A stretch of DNA of 64,000 bases from Galbibacter kalidii (GTDB lineage Bacteria > Bacteroidota > Bacteroidia > Flavobacteriales > Flavobacteriaceae): NCBI RefSeq assembly GCF_026241135.1, contig NZ_JAPFGA010000001.1, positions 248,001 to 312,000 of the forward strand, given 5' to 3'. The position numbers were made by a program, and so were the translations under genes. This document shows positions 16,379 through 25,521 of this stretch, in pieces (the stretch's first letter is position 1; the number at the start of each line of letters is the position of its first letter). The notes beneath the pieces are model-generated. The model was given only the letters and a program-made list of their open reading frames with translations. It was not told the origin of the DNA and did no database searches.

Positions 16379-18253
16379 ATGAACAAAAGATTTATTTCTA
16401 TTTGTGCAATCGGGTGTATATGCACATTAGGGATTGCTCAAGAAAACAACAGCACAGAACAAGATGAAAGTATTCCATTGGATGCTGTTGTAGTGTCCGA
16501 TTCCCGATTTCAGCTAAAGCGGGAAAATTCGGGTAAAACGGTTATCAATATTTCTGAAGAAGAATTAAAACGAAACCAAGGACGATCGTTGGCAGAAATT
16601 ATCAATTCCAAAAGTGGAATCGAAATTAACGGAAGCCGAAGTAATGCCGGGCAAAACCTTTCTTATTTTGTCCGTGGGGGAAATAACAGGCAAGTGCTTG
16701 TCCTTATTGATGGGATTCAGGTGAGCGACCCCTCACAAATCGCCGGGGATTATGATTTGCGTTTGGTCGATCTTTCCCAAATTGAATCCATTGAGATTGT
16801 AAAAGGTGCAGCAAGTACACTTTACGGAAATGCCGCAGCTACTGCTGTGATCAATATCAAAACAAAAGCGGCCGGAAAAGACAAGATATCGGGTGTTTTT
16901 GAAAGCAGTTTTGGAACCAATCAATCGGCTGAAGAAGATGATTATAAACTTGCTGAATTTTCAAACCGTGCGTCGGTCAACGGAACCTTGGGAAAATTCA
17001 CCTATCTTGCCGGATTTGGAAATCAATTTACCGACGGACTTTCAGCAGTTGAAGGCGATGAAAGCGATCCGTTCAACAGAATTAATACCAACATTAATCT
17101 GGGATATGAATTCTCTGAACATTTTTCATTAAAGGTGTTGGGATATCATGACAAATATAAAGCGGATTTTGACAATTCCTTTCCTTTGCAGGATGATGAT
17201 TATCGTTCGGTAAGTGAACAACTAAGAGTGGCTGTTGTTCCTAAATACACTTATAAAAATGGAAGCGTTTCTTTGAATGCGGCATACAATACCGTGGACA
17301 GGGAGATTTTTTCAGACTTTCCAATAGCCTATAAAGCCAATAGTTTGGTGGCAGATCTGTTCAATAAATACAACTTTAGTGATCAGTTTTACACCATTAT
17401 CGGAATCAATTACATAAAAAATGAAGCTACTTTAGGCGCGGAAACCGATTTTAATATTACAGACCCTTATGCTAATATGGTTTGGGTGTCTGAATTCGGA
17501 TTGAATATAAATGCCGGTGCACGGATGAATAATCACAGTGAGTACGGAAGTCATTTTACGTATAATTTCAACCCGTCGTACACTTTAAAGTTTGAAAAAG
17601 ATTATTTGAAATTTTTGGGGTCGTATAGCACATCCTACATTGCGCCAAGTCTATCCCAATTATTTGGGCCTTTTGGAGCCAATCCGGATTTAAAACCTGA
17701 AGAAAACAGGACAATTGAAGGTGGTGTCGAATACAATAAACAAAATTTCAGGATCAGTGCGGTTTATTTCAATAGAGATGAAGAAAACTTTATTGATTAT
17801 ACAGTTATAGACCCGGAGACTTTTGAAAGTATGTATACCAATGTGGAAGAAGCATTTACTGTAAATGGAGTAGAAGTAGAGGTGTTGGCAAATCCGTTTG
17901 AGGCACTTTCAGTCAATGCCAATTATACCTTTACGGAAAACAAGGATAAGGTGACCTTGCGTATTCCGAAGCATAAAATAAACGCCGGGGTGCGTTATCA
18001 AATACAGGATAAAACAAACTTTGGGGTGGATTATCAATACACCGGAAAGCGTCTGGATACCGATTTCAGTACTTTTGAAAATGTGGAATTGGAAAGTTTT
18101 TCACTGTTGAATTTTACGGTGAACCACAGACTTTGTGACAACCTCAATGTCTTTTTGAATGTGGATAACATCTTTAACGAAGAATACACAGAAGTTTTAG
18201 GCTATACCACTCGTGGCAGAAATGCACGGATTGGTTTTAGGCTGAATTTGTAA
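16379..18253 (+). CDS. btuB: TonB-dependent outer-membrane receptor for cobalamin
   Basis: 624 residues. A signal peptide (about 1-20, ending GIAQ) is followed by a TonB-box-like DAVVVSDSRF, a plug domain (SLAEIINSKSGIEINGSRSN, NRQVLVLIDGIQ, IESIEIVKGAASTLYGNAAA) and a beta-barrel ending in RNARIGFRLNL. The plug and barrel match BtuB. The riboswitch in its leader makes cobalamin or a corrinoid the likely ligand. It supplies the periplasmic binding protein and the inner-membrane importer encoded on the other strand. Confidence 0.93.
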   Translation: MNKRFISICAIGCICTLGIAQENNSTEQDESIPLDAVVVSDSRFQLKRENSGKTVINISEEELKRNQGRSLAEIINSKSGIEINGSRSNAGQNLSYFVRGGNNRQVLVLIDGIQVSDPSQIAGDYDLRLVDLSQIESIEIVKGAASTLYGNAAATAVINIKTKAAGKDKISGVFESSFGTNQSAEEDDYKLAEFSNRASVNGTLGKFTYLAGFGNQFTDGLSAVEGDESDPFNRINTNINLGYEFSEHFSLKVLGYHDKYKADFDNSFPLQDDDYRSVSEQLRVAVVPKYTYKNGSVSLNAAYNTVDREIFSDFPIAYKANSLVADLFNKYNFSDQFYTIIGINYIKNEATLGAETDFNITDPYANMVWVSEFGLNINAGARMNNHSEYGSHFTYNFNPSYTLKFEKDYLKFLGSYSTSYIAPSLSQLFGPFGANPDLKPEENRTIEGGVEYNKQNFRISAVYFNRDEENFIDYTVIDPETFESMYTNVEEAFTVNGVEVEVLANPFEALSVNANYTFTENKDKVTLRIPKHKINAGVRYQIQDKTNFGVDYQYTGKRLDTDFSTFENVELESFSLLNFTVNHRLCDNLNVFLNVDNIFNEEYTEVLGYTTRGRNARIGFRLNL

Positions 18254-18259
18254 TTTGTA

Positions 18260-18322
18260 TAAAGTTCAGAAGGTTGTTTTTAGGATCGTTTTTAACGTAT
18301 CAATCAATCTTCTGGACTTTTT
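18260..18322 (+). terminator. Intrinsic terminator of btuB
   Basis: AAAGTTCAGAAGGTTG pairs with CAATCTTCTGGACTTT across a 30-nt loop, followed by a T-run (AAAGT-CAGAAG/CTTCTG-ACTTTTTT). Confidence 0.7.
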
Positions 18323-18340
18323 TCATGCAAGTTATTATGG

Positions 18341-18374
18341 ACAAAAAACGGTTCAAGTTTGCACCTGAACCGCT
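18341..18374 (-). terminator. Intrinsic terminator for the minus-strand SRPBCC genes
   Basis: Read on the minus strand, GCGGTTCAGG...CTTGAACCG is a stem followed by TTTTTTGTCC. It lies about 40 bp after the stop at 18411. Confidence 0.75.
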
Positions 18375-18410
18375 ATTGAATTTATATATTGATGGTTGTT
18401 ATTATTCTAT

Positions 18411-18902
18411 TTAATTCAATTTCCACTTATCAGCAAGTTCTTTGTTAAAACCTTCGCCTTCTTTAGGGTTGGGCTCTCCTTTACCTGTGGTAATCAATTT
18501 GTAAAGACTGTTGTTTATATAATTGTTCCATCCATCCCTACACACTTCAAAACACTCATAGAGAGCCGTTAGCCCCTCTTGGGTAAAAGTCAACCTGGTC
18601 TTATCGCCCTCTTTTGAAATATCAAAAATAATTCGGTTTCCAACCCATTCTTCCTTGTCTTCGATGAAGTCGAAACTGTTGTCTATGACCTTCCAAACTA
18701 CTTTTTTGTTGGGAATCATTTCCACGACTTTCATTTTGCAGAGATGCATATCCTTGTAATGGTAGAACCATTCTTTGTTCAATTCGTCTGTAGGGCCTTC
18801 AATTTCTTCAGACCACCATCCGCGAACGTTATTGATGGCGTTGTACACTTCTTTTGGACTTTGATCTACCAAAATGGTAGTGCTGTAATCTTGTTTACTC
18901 AT
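18411..18902 (-). CDS. SRPBCC (START/AHSA1-like) protein
   Basis: 163 residues from the ATG at 18902; a longer frame to 19001 is less likely. The fold signature is STTILVDQSPKEVYNAINNV at the start, then WWSEEIEG, VVEMIPNKKVVWKVID, NRIIFDISKEGDKTRLTFTQ and a C-terminal helix (CRDGWNNYINNSLYKLI). Such domains have a deep hydrophobic pocket for small ligands, and the AHSA1 branch has many paralogues of unknown role. It is clearly homologous to the next gene upstream (same WW, VW, T.FTxEGL and CxxxW landmarks), so the two arose by duplication. Confidence 0.83.
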   Translation of the reverse strand: MSKQDYSTTILVDQSPKEVYNAINNVRGWWSEEIEGPTDELNKEWFYHYKDMHLCKMKVVEMIPNKKVVWKVIDNSFDFIEDKEEWVGNRIIFDISKEGDKTRLTFTQEGLTALYECFEVCRDGWNNYINNSLYKLITTGKGEPNPKEGEGFNKELADKWKLN

Positions 18903-19011
18903 AATTGTGTGATTTATTGATTTATACTTACTAATTGTTATTGAATTCATGTTGCTTGTGATTGGCAATGGAAATATTACCAACAGGATTAAAAGTCTCA
19001 TATTAAAAGTT

Positions 19012-19473
19012 TTAATTCAGTTTCTTTTCAAGGTTTTCCATATACTGTGTCCAAGCTCCTGAGCAATTCCCGTAGCATTCAAACTTGGGTATAAGTCCCT
19101 CGTGGGTAAAGCTTATCTTGGTCATATCACTTTCTTGGGTAATGTCAAACCGCAATTTTGTATTTACCCATTCATCGGTTTTGGTGAGAAACGAGAGCTT
19201 GGACTCAATAACCTCCCATACTATTTTTTGATTTGGAACAAGCTCAGTTAGCCTGTGCTTTGAATAGTGAGCTCCGCCACCCGCGCTAAATGAAAATTCA
19301 TCATTGATCTTCTGGCTCTCGCCAATAATGGTCTCTTCAAAAAGTCCTGACCACCACTTATCGATGACCAAGAGTAAATTGAAGATTTCCTCAGGAGATT
19401 TCGGTGTGGTAAAACCGTAAGAAAAATCTTTTGTTCTTACTTTTTTATCCCCGGTTACATACTGTGTTTTCAT
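19012..19473 (-). CDS. SRPBCC (START/AHSA1-like) protein, paralogue
   Basis: 153 residues. It has YGFTTPKSPEEIFNLLLVID, KWWSGLFEE, ELVPNQKIVWEVIE, KLRFDITQESDMTKISFTHE and GNCSGAWTQYMENLEKKL, the same plan as its downstream neighbour. It is separated from the divergent DJ-1/AraC regulator by 135 bp that holds a pair of direct repeats and a promoter, which suggests that the regulator controls this pair. The ligand is unknown. Confidence 0.83.
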   Translation of the reverse strand: MKTQYVTGDKKVRTKDFSYGFTTPKSPEEIFNLLLVIDKWWSGLFEETIIGESQKINDEFSFSAGGGAHYSKHRLTELVPNQKIVWEVIESKLSFLTKTDEWVNTKLRFDITQESDMTKISFTHEGLIPKFECYGNCSGAWTQYMENLEKKLN

Positions 19474-19545
19474 ACTATAATCTTTTTGTGTTGAACTTCT
19501 TGTTTACAAATATATATGTCTGTATTATACTTTTATGAGGGTAAA

Positions 19546-19593
19546 TTAGACAAATTAAAAGGTTGATTTAGACAAATCATTTCTTTATTTTTG
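19546..19593 (+). promoter_or_regulatory. Direct-repeat operator and promoter of the GlxA-type regulator
   Basis: TTAGACAAAT occurs twice (19546-19555 and 19568-19577), 22 bp apart, or two helical turns. A -33 TTG (19563-19565) and a -7 TATTTTTG (19586-19593) are separated by 20 bp. The second repeat lies between the promoter elements. An inverted, degenerate half-site (ATGTCT) lies near 19516. The arrangement fits AraC-type binding to tandem half-sites. Confidence 0.6.
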
Positions 19594-19608
19594 CTGAAAC
19601 TTCCAATA

Positions 19609-20580
19609 ATGAAACATCTTACCATACTTGTACCACAGGGACAGAACAATCTGAGTAGTGTCGTGGGGCCGTTTAAAATATTCAATAGGGCCAATGCTTA
19701 TTTTGAGCAGGCCGGTAGGGAGAAGGTTTTTGATATAGAACTTGTGGGCACTAATGACAAAGTGGATTATTATCATGGCCTATTCACAGTAAATACGCAA
19801 AAAAGCATAGGGGATATAGACAAAACAGATCTGATCGTCATTCCTTCACTAAATCATAATTATGAGAGTGCCATTGCCGGTAATGAAGCTTTGATAAGGT
19901 GGATTTACAAACATTACAAAACCGGTACTGAAATTGCCAGTATCTGTACAGGTGCCTTTTTACTGGCTGCCAGTGGTGTGCTTGATGGGAAAAGCTGTTC
20001 TACTCACTGGGCCGCGGCGGAAAATTTCCGGAAAATGTTTCCTGAGGTCAAGCTTCAAACCGACCAATTGATAACTGATGAAAATGGTATCTATACAAAC
20101 GGTGGGGCATACTCTTTTCTTAACCTGATGATTTATTTAGTAGAAAAGTACTATGACAGAGAAACTGCCATTTTTTGTTCAAAGGTGTTTCAAATAGACG
20201 TAGCCAGGAACCTGCAATCTGAATTCTCAATTTTCAACGGCCATAAAAAACACGATGATGAAGTAGTGCAGGAAGCTCAGGAATTCCTGGAGGAAAACTA
20301 CCAAGAAAAGATATCAATTGAAACTTTGGCAAAAAAACTGAATGTAGGGAGGAGAAATTTTGATCGAAGGTTTAAAAAAGCTACAGAGTTTACACCATTA
20401 GAATATCTACAACGTGTAAAGGTTGAAGTAGCAAAAAAGACCTTTGAAAACACCAGGTTAAACGTTAACGAAGTTATGTATGATGTAGGTTATAGTGACA
20501 GTAAGGCCTTTCGGGAAGTATTTAGCAGGATTACCGGGCTTCCTCCAGTGGATTATCGGGCTAAATACAGTAAGGCGTAA
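19609..20580 (+). CDS. GlxA-family regulator (DJ-1/PfpI-like domain plus AraC HTH)
   Basis: 323 residues from the ATG at 19609. Residues 1-190 form a DJ-1/PfpI (class I amidotransferase-like) domain with the nucleophile-elbow Cys in ASICTGAFLLAASG and TNGGAYSFLNLMIYLVE. Residues about 220-323 form the AraC/XylS DNA-binding domain (ISIETLAKKLNVGRRNFDRR, YDVGYSDSKAFREVFSRITG). Family members regulate diverse catabolic or stress genes. The short spacer and repeats toward the divergent SRPBCC genes suggest local control. Confidence 0.9.
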   Translation: MKHLTILVPQGQNNLSSVVGPFKIFNRANAYFEQAGREKVFDIELVGTNDKVDYYHGLFTVNTQKSIGDIDKTDLIVIPSLNHNYESAIAGNEALIRWIYKHYKTGTEIASICTGAFLLAASGVLDGKSCSTHWAAAENFRKMFPEVKLQTDQLITDENGIYTNGGAYSFLNLMIYLVEKYYDRETAIFCSKVFQIDVARNLQSEFSIFNGHKKHDDEVVQEAQEFLEENYQEKISIETLAKKLNVGRRNFDRRFKKATEFTPLEYLQRVKVEVAKKTFENTRLNVNEVMYDVGYSDSKAFREVFSRITGLPPVDYRAKYSKA

Positions 20581-20669
20581 AGTTTTGATGTGAGAATTGT
20601 TATTGAGTGACCGTTAAAGGGGTACGGTAGCAAGATTCAGGAATCATTGCCTAGAAACCCATTATCTAT

Positions 20670-20947
20670 TTATCCCAAACTTTTACTTAAATAGAAAGCA
20701 CACAAAAAGCCGCATACTGAGATAAGTCCGGTAGCTTTTCTTGTTTTTTGGAAAGCCTCCGGAATCATCGTGTCCACAATCATTGTGAGTACGGCTCCGG
20801 CAGCCAAAGCGGTGGTGCCCGCAGCAAAGCCATTATGCCCGAAATCCATTGTTGACCAAGTTTGAGGTAATAACCGCCCAAGGCACCTATTAAAAGTGCT
20901 GAACCGGCGATAAGCCCCCAAAGTGTGGCTTCAAGTGTTTCGTGCAT
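20670..20947 (-). pseudogene. ZIP-family metal transporter with large internal deletion and frameshift
   Basis: From the ATG at 20947 the frame reads MHETLEATLWGLIAGSALLI and GALGGYYLKLGQQWISGIMA, the N-terminus of a ZIP (ZupT-like) transporter, then runs out of frame to a TGA. A second frame takes up at once with FAAGTTALAAGAVLTMIVDT, MIPEAF and a last helix GLISVCGFLCAFYLSKSL, the C-terminus of the same family. About 150 central residues, including the metal-binding helices, are missing and the junction shifts frame. The gene is therefore dead. Confidence 0.8.
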
Positions 20948-20957
20948 GTCTTTATTT

Positions 20958-21773
20958 TTAGTGCTTATCCGTAGTTGTTTTCATTGATAAAATTGTCCAA
21001 GCTCTATTAGAATAATCTATTTGATTGTATATGGTATATTGTTTGTTTCCATCAATGTACTTAGCGTATGTCATGGTAACATCAATATGGACCTTGGGTT
21101 CAGATATTTCTCCAAAGGGAATATCAGTAAAATATCCAGGGTTAAATTTCCCATATTCACTCAGGTTTAATCTTTGGATTTGCTTTTTAATTTCTCTTTC
21201 ATATTTGACTTGCCCATAGTAAGTGATAGAATCTTTGGTTAATCGAATAAAACTTCTTCTAGCTTTATTTAAAAAACATGAAGAGTCATTTTCTTTTGTA
21301 TACCATTCTGCACTTATCTTATTTAATTTACTCAGGATATACCCGTTGTTTTGATTACTATAAAAATCCCTTAAATCCTTATGCGTGACAACTCTTTCTT
21401 CGGTGCCATAATATTTTGATTTATTCAGCAAAGTGATTTCTGATGGCTTGTTAGGGTGTATTAATATTTCAATGGTGTCCCCTATTTTGTTGTTATATTC
21501 TCTATTGTTTACAGTGAGTTTTTTAGTATAAGATTTCCCTGTTGAATCTGAGTATTTGAGTGTTAGTGAATATTTTAGTCTCGATCCAGTTCTGCTTAAT
21601 CGTCTATAACTGTCTCTATTAAGTACCAATGCACTTGTTTTAATACCTTCATCATATAAGTTGTCTTCGATAATTTCCTGATTAACAACACTAATTATTG
21701 TTACCATAATAAATAGTCCAATTCCGACGAAAAGGGAATAATATTTTAATTTTTGTTTGTTAACCTTTCTCAT
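20958..21773 (-). CDS. Uncharacterised membrane-anchored protein with DUF3592-like domain
   Basis: 271 residues. One N-terminal transmembrane helix (about 12-30: SLFVGIGLFIMVTIISVV) precedes a small beta domain (KYSLTLKYSDSTGKSYTKKL, GDTIEILIHPNKPSEITLL) with the layout of DUF3592 domains. The C-terminal half has no recognised family. The start lies 11 bp from no other gene in the same unit except the ZIP remnant downstream. No function can be proposed. Confidence 0.65.
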   Translation of the reverse strand: MRKVNKQKLKYYSLFVGIGLFIMVTIISVVNQEIIEDNLYDEGIKTSALVLNRDSYRRLSRTGSRLKYSLTLKYSDSTGKSYTKKLTVNNREYNNKIGDTIEILIHPNKPSEITLLNKSKYYGTEERVVTHKDLRDFYSNQNNGYILSKLNKISAEWYTKENDSSCFLNKARRSFIRLTKDSITYYGQVKYEREIKKQIQRLNLSEYGKFNPGYFTDIPFGEISEPKVHIDVTMTYAKYIDGNKQYTIYNQIDYSNRAWTILSMKTTTDKH

Positions 21774-22195
21774 GTTTGATTATACTATACTTTCACTATC
21801 CCTTTCAAATATAACTTTTTTCTTTAGGTCTGATTAGGGAGTTTTTGGGGTCGGAACGTAAAAATTTCATTAAATAACGTAAAAATAGAGGGTGAAACAC
21901 TGAAATGCTTTACTGAATGAGGTGAAATGAAGGCTTAAACAGAAAATGTTTTGTGTTTATCTATGGCTTGGGATTTCAAACCCTCCGTCTTATCCGCTTT
22001 AGGCGGATAATCCACCTCCCTTCAGATGAAGGGAGGAGCCAATTCTTGAAAACTCAATCCTTCAACAAGCTCAGGATGACATCATACTCCATTTTAATAA
22101 TTCAATCTTCAATTTTAAACTTTGAACCTTAAACCTTAAATAAACTGTCCCTTAATCCCTCAATTAACCATTCAACTTTTTTTGGAACTTGGCAC
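21774..22195. other. 422-bp non-coding spacer with interspersed repeats
   Basis: It holds a family A repeat (about 21967-22045), a CCTTCAACAAGCTCAGGATGACA repeat end near 22062-22084, and low-complexity AT-rich text (strings of CTTCAATTTTAAAC, AACCTTAAACCTTAAA). No gene or RNA was seen. Confidence 0.6.
21967..22045 (-). repeat. Interspersed repeat family A, copy 1
   Basis: On the minus strand it reads TTGGCTCCTCCCTTCATCTG, AAGGGAGGTGG, then an inner stem TTATCCGCCTAAAGCGGATAA, then GACGGAGGGTTTGAAATCCC. CCTCCCTTCA-GA-TGAAGGGAGG (22015-22036) is a perfect palindrome. The same outer blocks occur at 44363-44455 and, diverged and inverted, at 44495-44575. Confidence 0.65.
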
Positions 22196-23617
22196 TTACT
22201 CTTTCAGTTCCACATACATGGTATTTCCAAGTGGGGTTGCTAGTTCGGAACCGTAGAAGGCTTGGGCGGGTTTTTGCAGGGCTTGTGATTTTGCAGCGGT
22301 GCCGGTTATGGTTTCTATGGCTTTGGCTAGTAGAGGTTCAGTTTCGTCGCCCAGAATATCCATATTGGTCAGATCTTCGGGTAATGCAATGTCAGGAACC
22401 AATCCAGAAGTGTAGTCTGAAAAGCCTTCTGAATTTTCTGTTCTGGAGATCAAAGGTTGAATGGCCCATGTGTGATTTGGATTCAAGCCATCGTCGTCAA
22501 ACCGAAAAGAAGGGGAATCGTATAAAGTTACCGAGGCTTCGTTTTTTCCGGTGGTGGTACCCCCAATTTGGATGATATCAATATAAGGGTTCAGTCCGTT
22601 GATGATAAGTTCACTGGCAGAAGCCGTGCTTTGTGTGGTGATCACATATAGGGTATTCAAATTAAGGTGATTGATTGCACTTCCGCTAAGCTGTTCCCTG
22701 AAGTTATAATCCGTATCCTCACTATCGAGTGTATTTGAAATTTTACTGTTGTACCTCAGTTTTACAAACAACTCACCCGAAAATTGTCCGGTGACCATAC
22801 TGGCAAGATTGGCTGAAGAGTTTACAGATCCTCCGGGATTGTACCGCATATCCAAAATAAGATCAGTAATACCATCAGTTTTAAATTGGGCAAAAGCGTT
22901 GTTCAATTCATCATCAAAATTGGCCGTAAACCTGTTGTACATCAAATAACCGATTTGTTGTCCGTTTATAGTAAAAGTTTTGTTGATAAAAACAGGATTT
23001 TCCGTTAGGCTGGTTTTGGTGAGCGCCACCGATTCGCCGTTGGCTACAATACTGTTATCCGTTGTAATTTCACCCATGTTCAAGGTATAATCGTTGTTGG
23101 CTCCAAATAATAGCTCTTGGTAGTTACCTATCGTTAGATTTTGTCCGTCCACACCAACGAAAATATCGCCTCGTTGAATGTTTTTTGTCGAAGCATCAGA
23201 GTTTGGGATGATATAGCGCACATAGCCAAAAATATCATTACTGCCTTCGGAACGACGCCTTAAACCGAATTCCACTCCGGCAGAATTTGAATTTCCCTGC
23301 TGTGAGTTTTGGAGTTCTTCATAATTATCTGTGATAAAGCTGAAACGGTCTTCAGTAAACAAAAGGTGGTTGAAAAAAACCGCCGGATCGGGATATTGAC
23401 TCAGGTAGTTTTCATATTCTTCATCCGAGGAGAAGCGGTCATCGGCCAGATCGGGCACATCTTCTTGCCAAAAATAGTATAGGTTCATTCCTTTCCAGAT
23501 AAAATCCTGAACTTCCAGTTCTGCATTAGGGGTAAAGATGTTGTCATCCCTATCATCACAGGAATAGCAACAGACCAAGGTGATTATCGAAAGAAAAAGT
23601 AATTTCTTCATAGTCAT
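22196..23617 (-). CDS. S41-family (C-terminal processing-like) peptidase lipoprotein
   Basis: 473 residues. The lipoprotein signal is KKLLFLSIITLVCCYSC with DD after the lipidated Cys. A PDZ-like domain (about 120-180; DASTKNIQRGDIFVGVDGQN) precedes the tail-specific protease core: YNPGGSVNSSANLASMV, the nucleophile Ser in TQSTASASELIINGL, and the Lys in GTTTGKNEAS. S41 enzymes cleave near protein C-termini. It lies 66 bp downstream of a paralogue in the same direction, and both are probably surface- or periplasm-anchored. Confidence 0.9.
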   Translation of the reverse strand: MTMKKLLFLSIITLVCCYSCDDRDDNIFTPNAELEVQDFIWKGMNLYYFWQEDVPDLADDRFSSDEEYENYLSQYPDPAVFFNHLLFTEDRFSFITDNYEELQNSQQGNSNSAGVEFGLRRRSEGSNDIFGYVRYIIPNSDASTKNIQRGDIFVGVDGQNLTIGNYQELLFGANNDYTLNMGEITTDNSIVANGESVALTKTSLTENPVFINKTFTINGQQIGYLMYNRFTANFDDELNNAFAQFKTDGITDLILDMRYNPGGSVNSSANLASMVTGQFSGELFVKLRYNSKISNTLDSEDTDYNFREQLSGSAINHLNLNTLYVITTQSTASASELIINGLNPYIDIIQIGGTTTGKNEASVTLYDSPSFRFDDDGLNPNHTWAIQPLISRTENSEGFSDYTSGLVPDIALPEDLTNMDILGDETEPLLAKAIETITGTAAKSQALQKPAQAFYGSELATPLGNTMYVELKE

Positions 23618-23648
23618 AAGTTTGGGTTTTCAAGGGTAAAATATACAA

Positions 23649-23677
23649 AAAAACCGCTCGGAGCAGAGCGGTTTAAA
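23649..23677 (-). terminator. Intrinsic terminator between the two S41 genes
   Basis: AACCGCTC-GGAGCA-GAGCGGTT is a perfect 8-bp stem. On the minus strand it is followed by a run of T, and it lies directly after the stop of the upstream S41 gene. The downstream S41 gene may therefore need its own promoter. Confidence 0.8.
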
Positions 23678-23683
23678 ATGTTT

Positions 23684-25219
23684 TTATTGTTTATTGAGGA
23701 ATTGTTCCTCGCCGGGGAGGACATACATTTCTTTGTTGAACTTTTTGCCCTTGACTTTAGCTTTTGAAATGAGCTGGTAATTGGATTTTAGCTGTTGTGA
23801 TTTTGCACTTACTCCTCCAAGATGATCCAATGTTGCCCTTAGTAAAGCCTCGTTAGGATCCCCAAAAGGTAGGATATTGGCTGTAAAAGCTGCTTCTTGA
23901 ATGGAAACATCAGGAGTGAAACCATCGCCATAGTTGCTTTCCTCTTGGCTGTTAAAGATATGAAATACAATAGGCTGTAGTCCAACAGTATGATCCGAAC
24001 TTCTATTGTTCAGGTTGGTGTAGGCTTCATTGTCGTTGTCTGCCGGAGCATCGACTACAGTAATCGAACCTTCATTCTTTCCAGTGGTAACATCACCTAC
24101 GAGAACAACATCCATATAAGGTCTGAGTCCGTTGATGATCATCTCGCTGGCGGAAGCGGTACGGTCGGAAGTGATGACATACAATCTGTTTAAGCTGTTA
24201 AGCCTGTTCATGGCAACAGAATTTCCCGTATAGCTTCCATCAGATTTATCATAAAGGAAGACCTGATCAAAAAATGGATAAGCGAGTGCATTGTCTGAGT
24301 TGCGCTTGTTGTTGTACAATAACAAGGCAAAAATACTGTTTTCACTTTCAGCCGGACGACTACCGTCGATCATACTAGCTAAAAAAGCTGAAGTCAGTAC
24401 AGATCCACCACCGTTATACCGCAGGTCCAATATCAGTTCATCAATACCCGCATCTACTAATGTGCCAAAAGCATCATTGAGTTCACCGTTATAGGTACTG
24501 GTAAAGCTGTTGTAAACCATATACCCGATGTTTTTTCCGTTTTCTTCGATGATGGATGTGTGGTGTACCGGGTCTTCAGAAAGCTGGACAGCGGTCAGGT
24601 CAATATCAGAAGCATCCGGGACAAAGTCACCATTTTCATAATGACCAAAGCCCAATGTGATAGAAGTTTCTGTGAATAGATTGTTCAGGATGAGATAATT
24701 ATTGTCGTTCAATACAGTTCCATCCACTTTATAAACAATATCTCCTCGTTGTATACCGGCATCACTGGCCGGGGAATTGGGAACTACATAAGAAACAAAG
24801 GTAACAACTTCATTACTGCCCTCTGCTTTGCGAACAAGTTGAAGACTGATGTTAAGTCCGTATGATTCTGAAATACCACGAAATTCGTTTAATTGTGCTT
24901 CGACATCGGGAATATACCATGAAAAATCATCGTCAGCATGTTTAAGACTGCTAAAAAGCCCTTCCGGGGTGTCGAAACCGTTTAAATATGTATAATAGTC
25001 ATCTTGATTGTCATCTTTGGAGTCTGCCAAATCATTGACACTGCCTTGCCAATAGTACCAATAGTTCATGGAAGACCATATAAAATCATTGATTGGGTTT
25101 TCTAGTACTACCTCTTCCTCAGGATTAGGGTTTGGATTATCGTCATCCTTACTACAACTATAAGAGAAAACAAGAAGGAGTAAGAACACCCATTTTAATT
25201 TTTTTATTAAATACATCAT
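23684..25219 (-). CDS. S41-family peptidase lipoprotein, paralogue
   Basis: 511 residues from the ATG at 25219 (25216 is equally possible). The lipoprotein signal is KWVFLLLLVFSYSC followed by SKDDD. A PDZ-like domain (SDAGIQRGDIVYKVDG) is followed by the S41 core with YNGGGSVLTSAFLASMI, the nucleophile Ser in SDRTASASEMIINGL and the Lys in VTTGKNEGS. It ends in a Lys-rich tail. Both catalytic residues are present. It shares its domain plan with the next gene, so the pair is a tandem duplication. Confidence 0.9.
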   Translation of the reverse strand: MMYLIKKLKWVFLLLLVFSYSCSKDDDNPNPNPEEEVVLENPINDFIWSSMNYWYYWQGSVNDLADSKDDNQDDYYTYLNGFDTPEGLFSSLKHADDDFSWYIPDVEAQLNEFRGISESYGLNISLQLVRKAEGSNEVVTFVSYVVPNSPASDAGIQRGDIVYKVDGTVLNDNNYLILNNLFTETSITLGFGHYENGDFVPDASDIDLTAVQLSEDPVHHTSIIEENGKNIGYMVYNSFTSTYNGELNDAFGTLVDAGIDELILDLRYNGGGSVLTSAFLASMIDGSRPAESENSIFALLLYNNKRNSDNALAYPFFDQVFLYDKSDGSYTGNSVAMNRLNSLNRLYVITSDRTASASEMIINGLRPYMDVVLVGDVTTGKNEGSITVVDAPADNDNEAYTNLNNRSSDHTVGLQPIVFHIFNSQEESNYGDGFTPDVSIQEAAFTANILPFGDPNEALLRATLDHLGGVSAKSQQLKSNYQLISKAKVKGKKFNKEMYVLPGEEQFLNKQ

Positions 25220-25521
25220 ACAAATTAGATTACGATTAAAAATCAAGCATGCATAAGCATAGCTTTATTCGTTTTTATTACCTTAAAATCACTACATCAT
25301 GTAGGATTATATACATCCCAATATTTGTGCCAAAATGTTTTTCAGGTTCACTTCAATCGTGTTAACCTGATGTCTTAAAGGTAATTGACTTAGCAAGTCG
25401 TTTTAAAGTCGGTGTAATAATACTTACATTTATTTAAATATAAAATTTTTTTGTAACAAAAACCAAGACGGCTCGTCTTGAAGATAGAAAGCCTTTATAA
25501 AGCTTTCCCATCAACCAAGAA

